DNA of 64,000 bases, from assembly GCA_029379385.1 (NCBI GenBank), contig CM055607.1, positions 9,548,001 to 9,612,000 on the forward strand, given 5' to 3'. Below the pieces are notes generated by a model. The model searched no databases, was not told the origin of the DNA, and saw only the letters and a program-made list of their open reading frames with translations. The stretch is from Quillaja saponaria (taxonomy: Eukaryota; Streptophyta; Magnoliopsida; Fabales; Quillajaceae). The translations under genes and the position numbers were made by a program. Below are positions 36,001 to 47,491 of the stretch, one piece after another (the first letter of the stretch is position 1; every line of letters begins with the position of its first letter).

Positions 36001-39000
36001 AAACCAAATGATTTGAGACAGTTAAAAGGACATAGCAAAATTGGGAAACGGTTCAGATGCTTGAATTAATTAACAGCAACAAAGGCATCACAAAAGGAAA
36101 GTAAATTAGACCTGGTCCAAACTCCACAGGATCCAAAGAAGCAGATTGTTTCTCCAAAAGAGCTTCCTCTTCAAAACGCTCTCGGCCTTCGAGTAAGATA
36201 CTTAGATACTTGTACATATTGCTTTGAATCATAAGCTTCATGCCTTGCAACTCTTCTGTAGTGAACTTGTTTCCATATAACAACTTGGCCTGTCCCATGG
36301 GTACCAAAAAGAATATAATCAACAAAAGAAGCAACGAGGAATCTCAGTAATTTAAATAACATACTTGTAAAGTAAATGGCTTTTAAAACTAAATATCACA
36401 TTAGTAGATAATAACACCTACAGGACTTTTTCGATATTATGAAATGAAACAACAACAATGTGAAAACAGAAACAAGAATACGATGAAATCTAGAACTGAA
36501 AAACGCAAATAAGCGAAAGAAAAGACGCAAGATATATCGAGGTTTGGCTCAATCTAGCCTATAACCTCAATGAAGAGATTGAAATTCACTATTCTGTTAT
36601 TGAAGAAAATCCTTGCACGAAAAAAAGTACTGAAACCCTAGAGCTTTTATGTTTTAGGACTACAAGAAAAACAAACCCTATCGTCCCATTCCTTCGCTTC
36701 GTGAACTAAAAATTAATTTTCGAGTTGCTCTCGGGTCGTAATTATCAAATGGGCCACACCGCAAAACTTTGGCCCAATCCAATAAACAAGACAAAAACAC
36801 AACAAACAAAAGCCTGGGGGGGGGGGGGGGGGGGGGAGGGGCGCAACATGAGAGTTTTCTTAGCTTTTAACATGGTTTCTACTGAATGATATAGTCATAC
36901 CATCTGGTACCAACAAGCTTAAGGAAATATAATCAGTTATGCTTAGAGAAAAACAGTGGAAGAACAGTGACAAAAATTATAATTGTTTTTTCTATTTCCA
37001 AATGCCAAAAAAATTTCACAATGCATTACTGGCTATGAGAACTTATTTTCACCCTGAAATGGCAATGCTTTGAAAGATACTAGATTAGCTCAACCATCTT
37101 ATTTGGTTGACTCAATTACTTCCAAAGCAAAGCATTATCAGTTAGCCTTGCATGAAAGAGTTGCTAATAAGGAAAGGAGAATGTCATGGGGTTTAGTTGA
37201 AGATGTGAAAATGATATTTTGGAGATTATATTGGAAGGAAGAGCTTAATTATTCCTTGGGTATGTTTCACATGGTTTGTTGAGGAAGTGTGTCATTGAAA
37301 AAGGCCCGGGATCTTGCATTTGAAGCCTGATGATAATTAACTCAAATGAAAAGGAAACATATCAACAGCTAGTCAGCTACTGCTTCATAAATGCAGAAAT
37401 AAATCTAAAAGTTGTCTCAACAACTGTTGAAACAAATTACAGACGATGATCATTTCAAGAATCAGAATTAGTTCCTAAAACAGATGAACCAAAACCAAAA
37501 GCTATGACAAAAACAAGGAGACCTTCTGTCGGTTGGAGGAGCTATACAAAATTCAGATGAATGCTGTTTTCTTTGTTTTTCGTCCTGGTCCAGCTGTTTG
37601 TTTCCAAAAAGATTTTTAGTTTTTGTTTTCTTGGCAAACTTCTTTTAGCAGTTTTTATACTGCAATTTTTATTCTGTTTATTTAGTGGCATAAATTTTCA
37701 GTCATGCATGCAAAGAGATATATAGAAAAAGATATGGGCCCATTGCATTACTAACAACTACTGCTGAGCAGTAGCCAGTCGATCACACTCAAGAATCAGC
37801 ATGTCTTTACTGAAGCCCTGGGTCTGGTTTAAAAAATTAAAAATTAAAAAATTAAAATATTGTGATAGACAACTGACCCCAGCAATATTAAATAATGAGA
37901 TGCATAATATACTTTCAAATGAACCTAGGAGAAATGAGAACTGAAACAATATTCTTCCAATTTGGGGAGAAAAAGGAAAAGGAAAGACAAAAGCCATCCA
38001 ACATGCCTGTTTAAAGAGAGTGCCAGTTCCAGATCCTTCCAGACCAAATAACAGAAGCTTTTGAACTCTTCCCTGCTCTAAATAATCAGGCACAGACCTC
38101 CCTGAAAAGTTAGTTGTCTCTTCTTTCTCCCTAGGAGGATTACTAGGTGGTACAGGCAATGAGAACAACAAACATATGAAACGAGTGGTCGTCTGCCTAC
38201 CAAAAATCAAACCGTAAAGTATAAAAAATCAACTCAAGACCACTTGCCAAGCTTTTACTGAAGGAAACAACATACTTATTAAACACAGATAAGAAAGAAC
38301 CTTTCCCCATATGTTTCCCTTAATGTTATTTTGACCTTCTTCCTCATAGGACCCATCATCATACACCCAGAAATGAGTATCCCGAGGGCACTGTACATTT
38401 GCTAGCTGAAATGATTTTCACAGAATAAAGTCAAAATTGATAAACTCCATCAGTATACTTGATTGTCAAAGAAGCAGGGCTAAAAACGTGTAAGGAACAA
38501 ACTCATAAGTAAAATAAAGACAAAATTTTGAATCTGGAAAATTGAATGTGAGAAAAAGACTCTTATAGTGGGAACAGAAAGGATCCTTAGAGGTTCCTGC
38601 TATATTTATTACAAGACAAAATTCTCAAAATCATTTTAACAAGCAAAAGAACTGTTTATAGGGAATGCATGAAAAAGGCAGAAAGATGCAAAACATGTCC
38701 AAGCTACAAAGGTTAGAATATAGTTGCCATGTCGAGATTCGAATCGTGACTGGAAATCCTATTTTTTGAGAATCAGGAATTGATACTCGAATCAAATCAG
38801 ATTCCGTACAAAGTTTTCAAATGAAATTTAAAAATGTAACACAAACAAGATTCATTGGAAAATGAGATATCTCAACATAATGAATGATCATTTGGCCAAT
38901 TAAAAAGGAGCTTGACTTTAAAGCAAGTAATGTGTGTCTTGAGGAAAATGTCTTATTCCCTTTAAAAGCATTGCTTCTTCTTCTAACCATTTATTAGATT

Positions 39001-41222
39001 AAAAATCTATGGCTTTACTCAAAAAATAAAGGCTTCTAAACTAAGAAAAATAAAAATGAATTATTTAGAGTTTTTAACATGTAGGGTCTAACTAGGATCT
39101 GATTGGTACATTAAGATTTGGGTATGGCCCGACAGTTTATGAATCGCATTGAATTATAAGATTCAAATCATGAATCTTATGATTCAAGTAGTGAATCGTA
39201 TGATTTAAATCATGAATCATAAGATTTGGTTGTAGTTTAGATTCACTCATAAGATTCATATCAATTAATACATTAAATTAATCAAGTCGTAAGATTCAAA
39301 TCAAGAATAGTAAGATTCCAATAAAATTCTTGGAAAAAATATTAGTTAGCTGGATTTTCCAAATCACTACAAATTCAACTTGCAAGTCATCAACAAACTC
39401 TAAGGAATCCAAAAAGCTGCATCGATAAACAGAAACTTATAGACCAATATGCACAAGTTTGAATGTTTGTTAAGGATATTATCCATATGATCTTTTTTGC
39501 TGAAGGTATATCTCGTTCTACAAATTCAGTAACTTATCTAATGCTTCTTTTTTTATTTTATCAAACTTCATTAATGCTTGATTGATAGTATCAATATAAA
39601 AACAATAATATCTCCAATGTGTTTAACGATTTGTTTTATGAACTTCGGATTTTGTATACCTCCCATTTTCAGTTCATACTCAAGAAGGTAAACCAACTTA
39701 AATTTACTTCTTTTTTTTCGTCTTACTCTTGGACCAAAGACTACAGTTCTAGAACATTTATCTTTCATCTCGGAAGATATCTCAAATCAAATTTGACATT
39801 GCCTCATATTCTACACAACATCTTTGTTTGACTTAAGTCAAGTATAACAAAAACATGTCTGTTGAGTTACCTATTATCAACAATTTAATGTGTTTTGTTT
39901 GTTGTCCTATGGCTGTGATTTATGCACTGGAAGCACGCAGAAACATGGGTACCTTTAATGCTCTAAGCTCGATCCTTGTTATCTCGCGGCCATTTATGTA
40001 AACTCTTGTATTGCCATTACTTGCATCCATCGGAAGCTTACCCCCAATATTTAATTTCGAACTGATTATCTTATTGGGCTTCTCTCCCTCCTGAAATTAA
40101 TAAATGTAGAGTAAGTAGAAGAAAACAGTAAAAGTGGAGACAATTTTGGAAAAACTTTTCATTTTAATTTTTAAACCAAAGATATGCCATTTTCACCTTT
40201 CCCCAGAGTCCAGAATCCTTATCATACCAATATCTCCCAGGTTTTAACTTCTGAGGAGGAATTGGACAACCCAAAACCTCAGCCAGCTCTTCTTGCCGCA
40301 ACTGCCTTCCATTCACAATAAGCTGCTCGGGCTGAAGCTGATTCGCAGGACACTCCTTTTCTGCCTTCATTATCTGTTTAATCTCCAGAGGACTACACAC
40401 TCTAGACAAAATCCTCGAAGACTTTCCCAGACGTGATCTTTTGGACTCCTCGATTGGCTTCCCAATGCAACTCACGCACTTACGCCCCTCAGGCATCGAC
40501 CCCATCGCCTTAAGCACACAATTACAACAGTACCTTGCATCACAAACCAAACATTCCTCCTTTTCCTTCAATCTATTCCTTTTACTACACCTGCTGCAAA
40601 TCCCACTCTTTTTTGAACCTTTCTCTGTAGTCTCTTCCCCAAAAGGAGATCCGACTGGATCAGTAGCAGTGGACCTTGGTGACGAAAACCCATCATCCTC
40701 TTCATTTTCTGAATCCTTGGGCGCAGTAAATGTCACAATAGTGGCACGCTTCTCTTCAAAGAGTACAGATTTTCTGTCAGAATTTGAGACTCTGATCGAA
40801 GAAACAGAGCTGAACTCACCATCTGCAACCCCGTTCCCAAAAACCCCGTCTTCACCTTCACCATTTTGCAAATCAAATTGACTTCTGAAAACCGAAGATG
40901 ACCTCTGACTGACTCCCGGACTACGCGGTTCCTGACCGAAACCGCCATTTCTGAAGCGATTGAACCTTGAGACCATCGGATTAATCGGCATGGCTACCGG
41001 AATCGGAGTGTTCTCCGATACAGAAGCTATTGAACAAGTGCGAATCGAAACAGAAGCGATATCTAAAGGATCAACTTTCGGGACCTCATATGGAACAGGA
41101 GGACCTTCATACTCTACCGCAATTGAATAATCAAGGTGATCTTCGTCCGGTAATGGTGCACCGACTGGTAACATCATTCGCAAAACCTCCTCCCAAGTTT
41201 TCTCTCCGGCTTCAGAAGCCAT
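33098..41222 (-). CDS. XLG3: extra-large guanine nucleotide-binding protein 3
   Basis: XLGs are plant-specific noncanonical G-alpha proteins that pair with AGB1/AGG and act in defence, root and stress signalling. Exons: 41222..40197, 40081..39953, 38405..38301, 38192..38007, 36289..36112, 35637..35351, 33940..33771, 33650..33098, closing to 877 residues. The N-terminus ([20 protein letters not shown]) is that of XLG3 rather than XLG1/2. A Cys-rich zinc-finger-like block ([19 protein letters not shown], then CCNC and CVSC) lies near residues 212-260. The G-alpha half has P-loop [25 protein letters not shown] and LLLNKYD (NKxD). Two oddities: intron 4 has a GC donor (CAG|GCATGT), and intron 1 must use the second AG (GGGAG|AAGCCC), because the first would run into a stop; relative to the family, two bases of the EGEKP codons are missing. 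The exon 6 acceptor (TATGGAG at 35638) is weak and its first residues are uncertain. Confidence 0.92.
34598..34775. repeat. two-copy degenerate tandem repeat in an XLG3 intron
   Basis: Units starting TCCTCC at about 34600 and 34697 share GAAGC[AG]CATGCCAAT, ACTGCAGAT and AAATCCCCTTG. It has no recognisable mobile-element ends. Confidence 0.6.
36816..36836 (+). repeat. 21-nt G homopolymer in XLG3 intron 4
   Basis: Twenty-one consecutive G (C on the transcribed sense strand). Its length and purity make read-through errors likely. Confidence 0.7.
38730..39315. repeat. GATTC/GAATC-rich inverted motif cluster in XLG3 intron 2
   Basis: Many short copies of AAGATTCA, TGAATC and ATGATT in both orientations, densest at 39140-39310, where AAGATTCA...TGAATCTT and further pairs can form nested hairpins. 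A looser group is at 38735-38805. It is probably a decayed palindromic transposon, but no ends were found. Confidence 0.5.
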
Positions 41223-43166
41223 TGAGCTCTGAAAAATAAGAGTGAAGAGCCTATTATTGTGTTTGGATTCTGAGAAAAATAGAACGCACGAAAGAATCAA
41301 AAGGAAAAAGGTTTCTTGCTCGGAGAAGAGTCAGAGCTGTTTTGTGAGTTGTAACTGGTAAGCTGAAATTTGAGAGTTAGCAGAAAGTAAAGGGCAGGAC
41401 TAACGGAAGACGTCAGTCATTGCATCGTAATACCGTCAAATTTGACGTCACGGTGGCTCGGTCTCGGAGAAAGAAAAATAATTCTCCCTTTTTTTTTTTT
41501 ATTTAAAAATTGTTAATCCCGTAACCTCATCCTCATCTTAATCCCAAAATTCTTTTTATAAATAAATGGTACTGAAACTTTTCCTCCCAAAAGTACAATT
41601 GTATTTAGTTTTGGCAAAAAAAAAGTTCAAAAAATAACATGTTATTCATTAGATATTTTTTCTATTGAAATAAAACTAATGAAAATTACTAGATTAATTA
41701 AAATTTGATTGATACAGGAAATTACATTGAGTTAGAGTGTGTTTGGAACATAAAAAAAAATATATATATATATATAATTTATTTATTTTAAAATAAATTT
41801 TACACTTTTTATTTTAATATTTGAAACAAATAAAATAATTTCAAATTTAAAAGAAATACATTTAAAATTTATATTTCCCTTAATTTTGAATTTTATCGGA
41901 TTTTATTTTGTGAAATTCATGAAATAAGTTATTATTTTATCCTATCTTAAATAAATATTATATTCTTAATATTATTTATTATGTTCTATTTGTAACGATA
42001 CTTTTTAAGTAAAACTAAGTAAAAATATTATATAGAAATTAAAAAAAATTAAATTATTTAACATAAAAAGGTTGCGAGATGAAAAAAAAATTATTTGATA
42101 TTATTTTTAAAAAATAAATATTGAGTATTAAAATAATTAAAAAATATAGTTTGACAAAAATCATGGTTATATTTGTTTATATAAAATAATTATTAAAATT
42201 TATTTAAACTTCTCTTGTTTTCTATCTAAACTTTTTTTCTTTTCTTTTTTTCTTCAAATTTTAAGACTCTAAAAATTCAAAAATATTTTCTCGTAAAGCT
42301 TAAAAAATAAATTTTCTATTACCAAACACCTTTGTAAATAAAAACTTGAACCCAAAAACTATTTTAAAAACTAAACCAAACACAAATTTTATCTCACATG
42401 CTCTCCTAATCAATTTCAAATTCTTTTTCCTCCCAACTTATTTTTTATTTATTGATCAACAACTAATATCTCATATTTATATTTTTAATTCAATGATAAT
42501 TTATTTTAAAAATAAAATAAAGAATAATATGAGAAAAATTCTCAAATTAAAATGAATTTTTTATTTATTTCAAATAAGAGAATTGAAATAAATTATGTAA
42601 GTGTAATTTTATTTTTTCAACTAAGAAATTTCATTTTAAAAGAAATAAATTGTAAAATTATTTAAAATGAAATAGATTCAATTTTTTATTTTATTCCAAA
42701 TCTTCTGTAAAAGAACATATAACTTTAATGAGCTCACGAACCGAACAGACCCCCAACTAGTTCTAGGCTCTCCTACCCCATGGGAATAAGTTCTGCGGTA
42801 AAATCAATTGATTATGGGACTAATAACCGCAGAGAATAAGAGAAAAAATCAATAGCAAAGAGCAAATTTCACCTTCAAATCAACAATGGAAAAGAAATTA
42901 CTCAAGTCAGAATTGTAGAGGTAAATGCCCAAGGGTCCATCATCTGAGAGGGCAACAGCTGACAATTGCATAGATGCAAAGCATAACTTCTCAATGAACA
43001 CCTCAGCAAGTAGGGGAACAAAAATCTTCTAAAATGAGTTTGACACGTGAAATTTACATACAAAATTGTGGTAATATCACAACTCACAAGCATTATCAGC
43101 ATCTAATGAGTTCGCATATGGAATTTTCAATAGAGCTAGCTCTCTTCTGGGGTAGCTATGATGTGT
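41223..43166. other. XLG3 promoter and AT-rich spacer
   Basis: The first 250 bp are balanced in composition and hold the XLG3 leader and promoter, with a GACGTCA core near 41409. From 41490 to 42730 it is extremely AT-rich without genes. TTCTGCGGT and ACCGCAGA near 42790-42832 can form a small hairpin. The end is the SSU72 3' UTR. Confidence 0.5.
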
Positions 43167-46100
43167 TTAGTAGAAGGAAATGCTGTACAACAGCTTCCGC
43201 CGGTGCTGTTTCTCAAAAGCAATCACGATGTCGTCAATGGACTCCTCCCATGATTCAGTTGCTTCAATCTACGCATAAATTTTGTAATTAGGAAGTTTAT
43301 ATAAGTAAACGTACATATAAATGGAGGACAGGCAGATCATAAAAAGCATGACAGGGTACAGACCTCCTGGCACAAATCCAACGTAAGCCGACCTCCTATA
43401 GCCGCCTCCTCATGGTTATCTTTTACCTCCAAATTGATCACCAGTACACTTTTCATCAAAGTTTGATCCCGACCGTGGAGATCTACAACATTTTTACCAA
43501 TGATCAGACACAGGTACAACTGACTAACAGCTTAAGCCTACAAATGCATCACTGTTGTACAAAAAGAAAAAAGTTATAGACAGTCGATACTCCCAAGTGC
43601 AATTGGAGATGACTAATAGCTTTACCCAAATCTCAACACAATATTGTAGTATCTAATATCTATACATATATGATACAGCAAGTTAAGAACAAAATGGAAG
43701 TACATTCTAGCAATAACTCAAGACTCTAGCATACCTGTGTTATTTACCTACAAATTGCTGGTTATTTTACTCCGGTTGAATGTGCGGTTATATGATCAAA
43801 TGACACTACTGCAAAACTAAACCTATCTTTCACCATTCAATAACTTTCTATAGAATGTGTTACAAATATAACCTTCTAGTACTTAACCACAAAAAGAGAA
43901 GATGGGAAAAATTATGAAAGAAATAAAATTCAGCAGGCAGTTTCTTAGGAAAATGCCAAGACATGAAAAAAAAAAATCCTGAAGTGAATTTAGGATCCAA
44001 TTAACAAGTCCAAAACTTGTGATAAATATCTTCTCTATAACTTGTCTCACAGAAAAAATAACTACATGTTGCTACTCCGATCTATTTTCCAACCATAAAC
44101 AAAATCCTTTTCTTCAAAAAGAAATTAACTAATACAACTCAACTCAATTAAGCATTAAATCCCAAACTAGTTGGGGTCGGACTAGAAATTAACTCTGACA
44201 AAGGAATCAAAATGAAGAGATGTTTGAAAGAGAAGATAAAGAGTAACAAGAAAGGCATGAAAGAAAGAACAGGCTTAATTGCTCAAAGGACTGCAAAAAT
44301 AAACATTGTTTCTTTTCAAAAACACTTCAATGAGAAGCATTTCAGTATATCTCGAACTTCTATCCTCAAAATTAGGAATGAGTAACCATCATCATTCTTT
44401 CATCCACGAAAGTAAAATGCTTTTAAAAATATATGATTGAAAGTGGTAAATGAGCAGGTAAAATCTTACAATTTCTTTTAATTTCTTCACAATTTTTCCA
44501 TTTAAGAAATAACACACAGACAATAAATTGTGTTGACAGCCACTGTAAATTGCCTTACACAGTTGGACCAGCAATTTAATTAGGTCATAAATAACTACAA
44601 ATATTGAACTGCTATAAAAATAAATAAATAAATTCTAGGGTTCTTCGAAGTAGTACATTTTGTTGTAGTCGAACAACATTACAACTTCACTTTTAACTTA
44701 CAAGAACCAGGAACACCTCAAGCACACAGATATATACATACACACACACACACACATATATATATAGCAATCCTTAAAGCTGTTATCTTTCCTAATGGTG
44801 TTTTACTATTGACTTCCACTCACAAGCTAAGTTCATTCAAACAAAATTGGATTCCTGATCCAATAAAAAATTCCTTGACTTTAATTTCAAATTTAAGAGT
44901 TTGTTCTTTCTTTGGAGGAAACCCTTACCTGTATCAAGCAAAGTTATCTTTATTATAGTTATACTTTACTTTTACACATCAATGAAGCCTATTATTACAA
45001 CATATGGGTGAGGAAGGGAGACTCATTCCAATGACCTCCTCAGAGAGTCGGTGCCATCTGAAGGACCTGTGGTTTCTAAAGAAGTTCCTAATGGATGTAA
45101 TATCAAATTATCAAAACAGAAAAGAGGTTTTGTGATTCTGTAACTTTCAACACCATTTTTGCACAACCTTATTCCATCAAGGACAGAAACTAGTTAGAAG
45201 TAATCTTGTTGACATTATATATAGCAGGCATTAGAATTCCTACAATGCAAAAGAACACAATTAAGAAATTGAAAACATCAACCTTCAATAACCATATCAA
45301 AAACTTTTTCTTCAAATGTAAATACCACGTCGAAGGAACCATCAGCAGCATTGTCTTGCCATCTTTGAGGCGCCAGTTTGACTGTTGAATTTCTTTTAAG
45401 CATTGGCAGAATACCATTACGCTTGTAGCTTTACTCTTGTTAAGGAACCACTTTGCCATGCAATAATGAACATAGTTGAAAGTGAAGGATAAGTGCGCCA
45501 TCCAGTATTTTGGTTCAACAACTGATTTACATTACACTTGCGAGTGCATCTATTCTAATCTGCTCACTCGTACTGAGCATATATATATAGACCATAATAA
45601 CCACAACAACGTCCACTTAATGTTGACAAGATTCTCCATTTCGTTACCAAGAAAAAGTTTTTTTTAAAAACGAAAAACTGTTCAGCATACTTTCAATAGT
45701 TTTTTATGCCACCCGACCCAGCATACAAAATTCACATTATATGTAGTCTCTCCTATTATTTGGAAAAAAAAAAAAAAAATCATATTTAATGCCATCAAAA
45801 CTATCTAGTCTAACCCTCTTTGGTACTAGAAGAAAGCAAGCCAAATTGCATAGAAACGCTATTCAACAAAATAGCCATTTAAAGAACAGGAAATAACAAT
45901 CAAATTCACCAGCTTCCTTGCAGTGACAATGATAAAAGGAGAAAAAAAAAATTATGAAGAGGATACAGCTCAGGGTCTTTCCGATGGAGATCGTCGAACA
46001 TCTGCTTGTAGGGAGTTCCGAACTCGTAGACATTGGGCTCTCTGAGAGAGGGTCCTGGGAGCTTAACATGAGCCCCAGTTCCATAAGAAGACACGTCGAA

Positions 46101-46181
46101 TCCCTGTCTTTTAAGAATGGAATGAGCCTCCATGCTTCGATTCTGGTTCGAAGAACATACCATGGCAAACCGGAATTTCAT
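43167..46181 (-). CDS. SSU72: RNA polymerase II CTD phosphatase SSU72
   Basis: SSU72 removes phosphate from Ser5/Ser7 of the Pol II C-terminal heptads and works with the 3'-end processing complex in the nucleus. Four exons: 46181..45967, 45428..45283, 43482..43364, 43268..43167, all GT-AG, closing to 193 residues, a normal length for the family. The low-molecular-weight phosphatase loop CX5R is visible as CSSNQNR immediately after the N-terminal strand (MKFRFAMV). Further family blocks are SYGTGAHVKLPGP, APQRWQDNA (read from the genomic frame), FDVVFTFEEKVFDMVIEDL and NLEVKDNHEEAAIGG. The C-terminus is KLLYSISFY. Nothing is missing. The gene is head-to-head with the DUF760 gene, 1.3 kb apart, and downstream of XLG3 on the same strand. 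Confidence 0.94.
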
Positions 46182-47491
46182 GGTTGCAGAAGATGTGGAA
46201 TTGCAGGGATTGAACCAAAAAAAAAACTTTTTCCTTGTTTTAAACTAGGGTTTGTAAGAATGGAAAAAGAGCAAAACACATACTGAGCTGATCTGATTCT
46301 GGAAACGAATTTTGAAGTCCAGCCACTGTGCAACGCCTTCGCAAGGAGTCTGAGGAAGACGATAGTCAATTGGGCCAATAGATACTATTCAGTTGCAAGG
46401 AGTCTGAGGAACATGACGGGTTGTGGACATTGGGCCCATCAGTTTACGTGGGCTAGTTATTATGGACCTTCTTAATATCTTGAGAGCCCAATAGAAAAAA
46501 AAATTGGACATCAACTTGCAAAAAACAGTTCAAAAAATTCTAGTTTTTTTAATTTCAATAAATATTTTTTTAAATTAATGATTTACATATTAAATATTAT
46601 TCAAATCATAATTAAAAAAAAATTATTAATAGAATTTTAAAAACTGCTTAGAAATAAAAATAAAAGAAGTAAAAAAAAGCTATGCTTAAATTTGGACGCG
46701 TAAACCTACTTGAATTCACAGAATCACACATTCCATGCTTCCATGGCAACAAGGCCACCACAAAAAATCAAACAATACTTTAATTTGAGCCAAGTGAGCC
46801 CTTAAATGGGTCCCTCTTATGAATCTAGAGATTTCGCGGACTGTAATCCTGTTATTGTCCCTATCTATCTGAACCAAATGATCTTTTTCCATAATCCAAT
46901 TTTACCTAGCTACCCCTATTTAGATTACCATTTTATTTTATCATTATGGGATTATTCTTAAATTTTATTGTTGGTTTTTAACCAAAAAGAGATAGTATAT
47001 CATAATTCTACTATTTTATTCATATGATTTAAAGCATGCAAAAAAAACTATACAGCTTTTCTTATCAATTCAAATAATAATAAAAAATTAAATGACAGGC
47101 TTCTATTGTTGTCTGCATTTTAAAAGAATGAATTTCTTATTTTTGGGCCAAAAATAGGGGCAAAACCATAATTCTACATTTTGTCATGTTTTCCATCACG
47201 GATTATATAAACACAAAATTTACATGTAAGTCAGCACTCACAGAAATCCATTTATTTCCGCCTACCAGACCAGACCACGATATACACAGACGGCCATTAT
47301 CTCTCTTCCTCTCTATTTCTCTAGTTCTCTCTCTCTCTAGGCTTATCGCTCTCGTTTGTTCATTGTCTGCTTCTTCCTCAGATAGGTATAGATGGTGTAG
47401 TTTTTTTTATTAATTTTGTTCACTTTCTGAAAAATTGTTCATTTTCTCTGTTAATTCTATAAAAGGTTTTGGCTTTTTTGCAGTGCTGAAG
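46182..47491. other. divergent promoter region SSU72 / DUF760 gene
   Basis: 1.3 kb between two divergent starts. There is CT-rich leader-like sequence at 47300-47385 on the plus side; the rest is AT-rich, with no gene. An additional short 5' UTR exon may end near 47390 before an intron ending at the TTTTTTGCAG just upstream of the ATG. Confidence 0.45.

Noticed and set aside
37758..37830. Possible extra XLG3 exon reading [21 protein letters not shown]
   Set aside because: It would interrupt the conserved FKQ-AK junction, which joins exons 4 and 5 in frame without it.
40441..40881. 146-codon plus-strand frame
   Set aside because: Antisense shadow of XLG3 exon 1, whose Cys-rich domain is conserved on the minus strand.
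41710..42720. Possible MITE starting GTGTGTTTGGAAC in the AT-rich spacer
   Set aside because: Several candidate right ends (CCAAACACC near 42320 and others), none with a convincing duplication.
45954..46286. 110-codon plus-strand frame across the SSU72 start
   Set aside because: Antisense to the CX5R phosphatase exon.
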